Source: an uncultured Eubacteriales bacterium (lineage in GTDB: Bacteria; Bacillota; Clostridia; Oscillospirales; Oscillospiraceae). Taken from it: a DNA stretch of 44,665 nucleotides. Both the position numbers and the translations under genes were made by a program. Where the stretch lies: contig CABSBF010000016.1 in assembly GCA_902475855.1 (NCBI GenBank), positions 1 through 44,665 on the forward strand. Direction: 5' to 3'. Shown piece by piece: positions 41,471 to 44,665 of the stretch (its first letter is position 1; the number at the start of each line of letters is the position of its first letter). The notes under the pieces are model-generated. The model had not been told where the DNA came from. It ran no database searches and was given only the letters and a program-made list of their open reading frames with translations.

Positions 41471-41638
41471 TCAGGCCTCGATGTCCGCGAAGTCTTCCTG
41501 CTCCTGCTTTGCCTTGCAGCACGGCAGGTACTTCTTCAGATCATCCCAGAAATGGAGCACGGCAACCACCGCAGCAGCCGCTACGACAACGCCGCCAACA
41601 ATGGCAAGAACCAGCTTCAGGGTGCTATTATTCTTCAT
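41471..41638 (-). CDS. 55-residue single-pass membrane protein
   Basis: A small gene with a full set of signals. AAGGAGG lies nine bases before the ATG, it has its own promoter (41675-41702) and its own terminator (41405-41443). The product has a basic N-terminus (MKNNSTLK), one TM helix (about 9-29, rich in Val and Ala), an amphipathic segment HFWDDLKKYLPCC with a Cys pair, and an acidic tail. It resembles the small stress-type YtxH-like membrane proteins of Firmicutes in layout, but I cannot assign a family. Too short to be found by length-filtered gene calling. Confidence 0.8.
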   Translation of the reverse strand: MKNNSTLKLVLAIVGGVVVAAAAVVAVLHFWDDLKKYLPCCKAKQEQEDFADIEA

Positions 41639-41674
41639 TGGACAGACCTCCTTAATTGTTTTCTTTGTGCTTAT

Positions 41675-41702
41675 AGTATACCGCTTTTTCTGAATTTCGC
41701 AA
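41675..41702 (-). promoter_or_regulatory. Promoter of the 55-residue protein gene
   Basis: Minus-strand TTGCGA (41697-41702), 16-bp spacer, TATACT (41675-41680). Confidence 0.65.
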
Positions 41703-41722
41703 GAGTTATTTTGTGAATTTTT

Positions 41723-42244
41723 TTACACACGGACGATATAATCCGATTTTCTGGGGGAGGCGGGCTTCTCCGGCCCGTCTGCGTAGCCGAGCAGGCAGTG
41801 CCCCACGCCGATGCAGCGCTCGTCCACGCCCCACGCACGCAGCAGCGCCTTTCCCTCCGCGCTGTCGAACTCCTCCCTCGCGCGATGCACCCAGCAGGAG
41901 CCGACGCCCAGGCTGTGCGCGGCGTTCATCAGGTTGCCCAGAACGAGAGAGCCGTCCTCGACGCAGGTGTGCACCTCCGGATCCGTCAGCACCACCAGCA
42001 CGGTTGGTGCGCCGTAAAACGGCTTTGCATTGGGATTGCCCAGCACCGCCGCGTTCATGCGCTCCAGCGCGGCAATGTCCTCCGGTTTCTGCAAAACGAC
42101 GATCTTCGCCGCCTGCCGGTTCATGCCGCTGGGAGCATAGGTCCCGGCCCGCAGGATCTCCTCCAGCGCGGCCTCATCCACCTGCTTCGGCAGATACTTC
42201 TTGCAGCTTCTGCGCTCTACCAGACACTGAATAACTTCGTTCAT
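41723..42244 (-). CDS. Nitroreductase-family FMN oxidoreductase
   Basis: 173-residue FMN-dependent NAD(P)H oxidoreductase. The N-terminal FMN-phosphate segment ERRSCKKYLPKQV (about 10-22), AGTYAPSGMNRQ and the C-terminal LGVGSCWVHRA and LLGYADGPEKPASPRK are typical. It acts as a homodimer in the cytosol on nitro compounds, quinones or flavins; the physiological substrate is unknown. AGGAGG lies eight bases before the ATG. It starts 16 bp after birA and probably shares its transcript. Confidence 0.93.
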   Translation of the reverse strand: MNEVIQCLVERRSCKKYLPKQVDEAALEEILRAGTYAPSGMNRQAAKIVVLQKPEDIAALERMNAAVLGNPNAKPFYGAPTVLVVLTDPEVHTCVEDGSLVLGNLMNAAHSLGVGSCWVHRAREEFDSAEGKALLRAWGVDERCIGVGHCLLGYADGPEKPASPRKSDYIVRV

Positions 42245-42260
42245 TGTGTTCCCTCCTTAT

Positions 42261-43211
42261 TTATACTCCGCGGACGGAAACCTCGCCGGAATTGACCGTT
42301 CCGACGCGCCCGTCCTCATAACGAACCACCAATCCGCCGTCCTCGTCTACATCCAGCGCAACAGCCGGTGTCTGCTCTCCGCCACGCAGCAGCAGTACCT
42401 GCCTGCCAAGCGTCACACAGGCGCGGCGATATTCCTGCATCCACGGGCGGCGGTCGCCCTCGAGCACCTCCGACAGCTCCTGCAAGCGCCGGATAAGCGC
42501 CAGCGCCAGCCGGTTCGGGTCGAGCTCCTGCCCCGTGATCTCGGCGAGGGAGACGGCGATCCCGCGCACCTCCGGCGGCAGCTTGTCCGTCTCCGTGTTG
42601 CAGTTGATGCCGATGCCCACAACGGCGTATTCCAGCCGTCCGCTCTCGGCCTCGCAGGAAAGCTCCGTCAGAATGCCGCAGAGCTTTCTGCCGTGCCATT
42701 GCAGATCGTTCGTCCACTTGATGTCCGCCTTGACGCCGCAGCAGTCGGCGATTGCGCGGCGCGTGGCCACCGCCGCAAGCGCCGTCAGGTGCATCAGATG
42801 CCCCAGCGCCGCCGACGGACGCAGCAGCACCGACAGATAGACGCCACCCGGCGGAGAGACAAAGCTCCTGCCCAGGCGGCCGCGGCCGCCGGTCTGATGT
42901 TCCGTGACAACCACCGTGCCATGCGGCGCACCCTGCGCGCCAAGCTGTTTTGCAATGTTATTGGTCGAATCGACCTCCTCCGGAACAATGACCGTCCAAG
43001 GCGGCGCCTGCAACAGCGCCGCATTCAGCCGTGCGGAGGGACGCAGACAGTAGCCCCGGTTCGGCACGGAGTCGATCCGGCAGCCCTCGGCGCGCAGTGC
43101 CTGCACGGATTTCCACACGGCGGCGCGGGAAACGCCCAGCGTTTTGCTGATCTCCTCGCCGGAAATGTACTCGTCCTGCCGCAGCAGCGCCAGCACTTCT
43201 TTTCTTCCCAT
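42261..43211 (-). CDS. birA: Bifunctional biotin-protein ligase / biotin repressor BirA
   Basis: 316 residues. The N-terminal winged helix (about 1-60, GEEISKTLGVSRAAVWKSVQALRAEG) makes it a group II ligase that also represses transcription. The central catalytic domain has STNNIA, TGGRGRLGRSFVSPPGGVYLSVLL (biotinyl-AMP loop) and IKWTNDLQW with the catalytic Lys, then a C-terminal SH3-like cap (VALDVDEDGGLVVRYEDG). It makes biotinyl-5'-AMP and biotinylates carboxylase carrier domains. ATG 43211 matches the family N-terminus; an upstream in-frame extension would run through the control region. It is divergent from bioY, with operator-like repeats between them. Confidence 0.95.
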   Translation of the reverse strand: MGRKEVLALLRQDEYISGEEISKTLGVSRAAVWKSVQALRAEGCRIDSVPNRGYCLRPSARLNAALLQAPPWTVIVPEEVDSTNNIAKQLGAQGAPHGTVVVTEHQTGGRGRLGRSFVSPPGGVYLSVLLRPSAALGHLMHLTALAAVATRRAIADCCGVKADIKWTNDLQWHGRKLCGILTELSCEAESGRLEYAVVGIGINCNTETDKLPPEVRGIAVSLAEITGQELDPNRLALALIRRLQELSEVLEGDRRPWMQEYRRACVTLGRQVLLLRGGEQTPAVALDVDEDGGLVVRYEDGRVGTVNSGEVSVRGV

Positions 43212-43230
43212 AAAAAACACCGGATTTCTC

Positions 43231-43259
43231 TTGCATTTTTCGCCAAAATGTACTATAGT
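43231..43259 (+). promoter_or_regulatory. bioY promoter
   Basis: TTGCAT (43231-43236), 17-bp spacer, TATAGT (43254-43259). The -10 is within TACTATAGTA, a palindrome that could also serve as -10 for divergent birA transcription. Confidence 0.75.
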
Positions 43260-43261
43260 AA

Positions 43262-43347
43262 TTGTAAACTGTTTTTCCGAAAATGTAAACCGTTTTCCGG
43301 AAACTTTTTTTGCGTGAATTGTAAACCGCAAAAACTAATTGTAAACC
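43262..43347. promoter_or_regulatory. Four direct BirA half-site repeats (TTGTAAACC)
   Basis: TTGTAAACT 43262-43270, ATGTAAACC 43283-43291, TTGTAAACC 43319-43327 and TTGTAAACC 43339-43347. TTGTAAACC is the known half-site of biotin operators bound by BirA, normally arranged as an inverted repeat. Here all four have the same orientation, with start-to-start spacing of 21, 36 and 20 bp. The first covers the predicted bioY start point, so repression when biotin is plentiful is likely. Confidence 0.8.
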
Positions 43348-43363
43348 AAGGAGGAACCATCCC

Positions 43364-43900
43364 ATGTCCAAATCCGCTCTTCGGACGCGGTCGCTGCTGC
43401 TGACCGCGCTTTTTGCCGCGCTGACGGCCGTCGGCGCCTTCCTGCGTGTCCCTGTCGGTCCGATCTCATTCACCATGCAGGTGTTCTTCACCTGCACCGC
43501 CGGCCTGCTGCTCGGGCCGTGGTACGGCGCGGCGTCGCAGGCCGTGTACGTCCTGCTGGGGCTGATCGGCGTGCCGATCTTCACCGAGGGCGGCGGCCTG
43601 ATGTACGTGGCCAAGCCCAGCTTTGGCTTCCTGCTGGGGCTGATCCCCATGGCACTGGTCATCGGCCTGCTCACCCGCCGCGAAAAATGCGGCTTCTGGC
43701 GCATGGTGCTGGCCTGCGTGATCGGACTGGTTGTGCTCTACGCCATCGGCCTGCCCTATATGTATGTTGCGCTGAACGGTGCGTGGTCGATCAAGAAAAC
43801 GCTGGTGTCCGGCTGCGCGATCTTCCTGCCCTTTGACGCGATGAAAATCGCGCTGTCCTGCCTGCTCGGCAGCCGCTTGCAGCGCGTTCTGCGGAGCTGA
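43364..43900 (+). CDS. bioY: Biotin ECF transporter S component BioY
   Basis: 178-residue integral membrane protein with six TM helices. Family landmarks are ALFAALTAVGAFLRVPVGPISFTMQVFF (residues 15-42), LLLGPWYGAASQAVYVLLGLIGVPIF (about 48-73) and GGLMYVAKPSFGFLLGLI. It captures biotin at the outer face and works with a shared ECF ATPase/EcfT module encoded elsewhere. AGGAGG lies about ten bases before the ATG, just behind the last BirA half-site. Placement opposite birA with shared operators shows biotin-controlled uptake in a probable biotin auxotroph, although the bio synthesis genes could be elsewhere. Confidence 0.95.
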   Translation: MSKSALRTRSLLLTALFAALTAVGAFLRVPVGPISFTMQVFFTCTAGLLLGPWYGAASQAVYVLLGLIGVPIFTEGGGLMYVAKPSFGFLLGLIPMALVIGLLTRREKCGFWRMVLACVIGLVVLYAIGLPYMYVALNGAWSIKKTLVSGCAIFLPFDAMKIALSCLLGSRLQRVLRS

Positions 43901-43964
43901 AAGACAGACTGGATTTTTCCGCCGCCTTATGCTATACTGAGAGCATCTCAGGGAGGTGGGAAGT

Positions 43965-44570
43965 ATGACAGGTCTTTACATTTTTCTCGGTGTGACCGCC
44001 GGGGTGCTGATGATCGGCGGCATCGCGTATCTTGCAGTCCGGCGCAAGGTCAAGCGATTTGCGAGGCAGAACTTCGGAACTTCCGACCTCTCCTATCTGA
44101 TGCGTGCCGCGCAGGATGCAGCACAGGACGAGAGCCTTGATGGGCCGAAGTCCCTCTCCGGCGGCGACAGCATTTTCATGCCGCGTATCCTGCGGGATTT
44201 CCCGGATTTCAATCTGGAGCGCGCCAAGAGCCTCGCCCGTGCGGAGTTGACCGGGAAGCTCTCCGGGAAACCGGAGCTGAAGATTCACAAAATCATCCTG
44301 CATGACTATCAGCGTGCCGCGAATGAAAAAACCATCCTCTTTCAGTCCGCACTGCAATATAAAGAGGATGGCCATGTGAGGCAGAAGCGCTACTGCCTGC
44401 ACTATGCCTATCTCCTGCCGGAGAAGGCCGGTACGACTGCCGCGGGAAGCTGCCCGCACTGCGGCGCGCCCTTTACCAGCACCACGCAGACCAACTGCCC
44501 GTACTGCGGCTCCCTGGTTGCGAACGTGCTGAGCAACACCTGGAAATTTACGGACTGCTACGAAGCATAA
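43965..44570 (+). CDS. Membrane-anchored zinc-ribbon protein, unknown function
   Basis: 201 residues: one N-terminal TM helix (about 4-24), a basic stretch (RRKVKRFARQNF), then a soluble domain with the order FPDFNLERAKSLARAEL, ILHDYQRAANEKTILFQSALQYKEDG, RYCLHYAYLL. It ends in a C-terminal zinc ribbon CPHC-(13)-CPYC (about residues 166-186). The middle region resembles Tim44-like domains attached to zinc ribbons in Firmicutes, but this is a weak impression. The start at 43965 has GGGAGG eight bases upstream. A TATACT at 43933-43938 is a likely -10, with a poor -35. It is followed by a strong terminator. Confidence 0.75.
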   Translation: MTGLYIFLGVTAGVLMIGGIAYLAVRRKVKRFARQNFGTSDLSYLMRAAQDAAQDESLDGPKSLSGGDSIFMPRILRDFPDFNLERAKSLARAELTGKLSGKPELKIHKIILHDYQRAANEKTILFQSALQYKEDGHVRQKRYCLHYAYLLPEKAGTTAAGSCPHCGAPFTSTTQTNCPYCGSLVANVLSNTWKFTDCYEA

Positions 44571-44579
44571 AATACAGCA

Positions 44580-44612
44580 GCGGAGGCGTTTTCAAGCAAA
44601 ACGCCTCCGCTT
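44580..44612 (+). terminator. Terminator of the zinc-ribbon gene
   Basis: Perfect 14-bp stem (44580-44593 with 44599-44612, arm AGCGGAGGCGTTTT). A/T runs on either side of the loop allow it to work in both directions. The remaining 53 bases to the window end show no gene. Confidence 0.85.
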
Positions 44613-44665
44613 CAGACTGTCAAAAAAGTCCGAAACCGTCAAAATCAGTTCACCTATTTAATGGT

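Overview
The window is GC-rich (roughly 60% by eye), almost wholly coding, and contains no rRNA, tRNA, CRISPR array, integrase or transposase that I can recognise. It looks like the chromosome of a Gram-positive anaerobe of the Clostridia, most likely an Oscillospirales gut lineage. The support for this is lipoproteins with Gram-positive lipoboxes, a sortase-type surface protein, an LTA-synthase-like enzyme, AGGAGG ribosome-binding sites, BioY-type biotin uptake, a BMP-family nucleoside-type importer, a ferredoxin-thioredoxin-reductase-like protein and a bis-ferredoxin aldo/keto reductase. The genus is inference.

Layout. (1) 1-2.5 kb, plus strand: the tail of a WG-repeat protein, an M20 amidohydrolase and a DUF3810-like membrane metalloprotease. 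(2) 2.5-9.7 kb, minus strand: a GLUG-repeat surface protein with a C-terminal sorting signal, a MacB/FtsX-type ABC system, and a three-gene unit (6-TM protein, flavodoxin, tiny membrane protein) behind a near-consensus promoter. (3) 9.8-22.7 kb: the most unusual part. A divergent GntR/HutC regulator faces eleven plus-strand genes in two transcription units. The first has two paralogous TrpA-like TIM-barrel proteins and an iron alcohol dehydrogenase. The second has a BMP lipoprotein, its double ATPase and two permeases, then an isochorismatase-fold cysteine hydrolase, a PfkB kinase, a BtpA/SgcQ-family TIM barrel and an aldo/keto reductase with two 4Fe-4S motifs. Related palindromes lie at the gene-1 leader, between the units and at the second promoter. 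This reads as a complete uptake-phosphorylation-cleavage-reduction pathway for a substrate I cannot name.

(4) 22.7-26.5 kb: a heterodimeric ABC exporter, one half with a degenerate ATP site, whose first gene has no ordinary start codon after its ribosome-binding site. (5) 26.5-29.1 kb: a redox/folding operon of a truncated trigger-factor-like protein, a thioredoxin, an FTR-catalytic-like 66-residue protein and a duplicated-domain lipoprotein. (6) 29.1-35.5 kb: a second heterodimeric ABC exporter and an M16C metallopeptidase. (7) 35.5-35.8 kb: an array of hairpins bounded by an exact 37-bp repeat. (8) 35.8-38.8 kb: trkA-trkH potassium uptake. (9) 38.8-43.2 kb, minus strand: GtrA-like flippase, LTA-synthase-like phosphotransferase, a 55-residue membrane protein, a nitroreductase and birA. 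(10) 43.2-44.6 kb, plus strand: bioY, with four TTGTAAACC-type BirA half-sites in its leader, and a membrane-anchored zinc-ribbon protein.

Transcription units are well punctuated: most have a recognisable sigma-A promoter and a stem-loop terminator, which makes the operon boundaries reliable. Functions come from motif recognition only; no database search was run.
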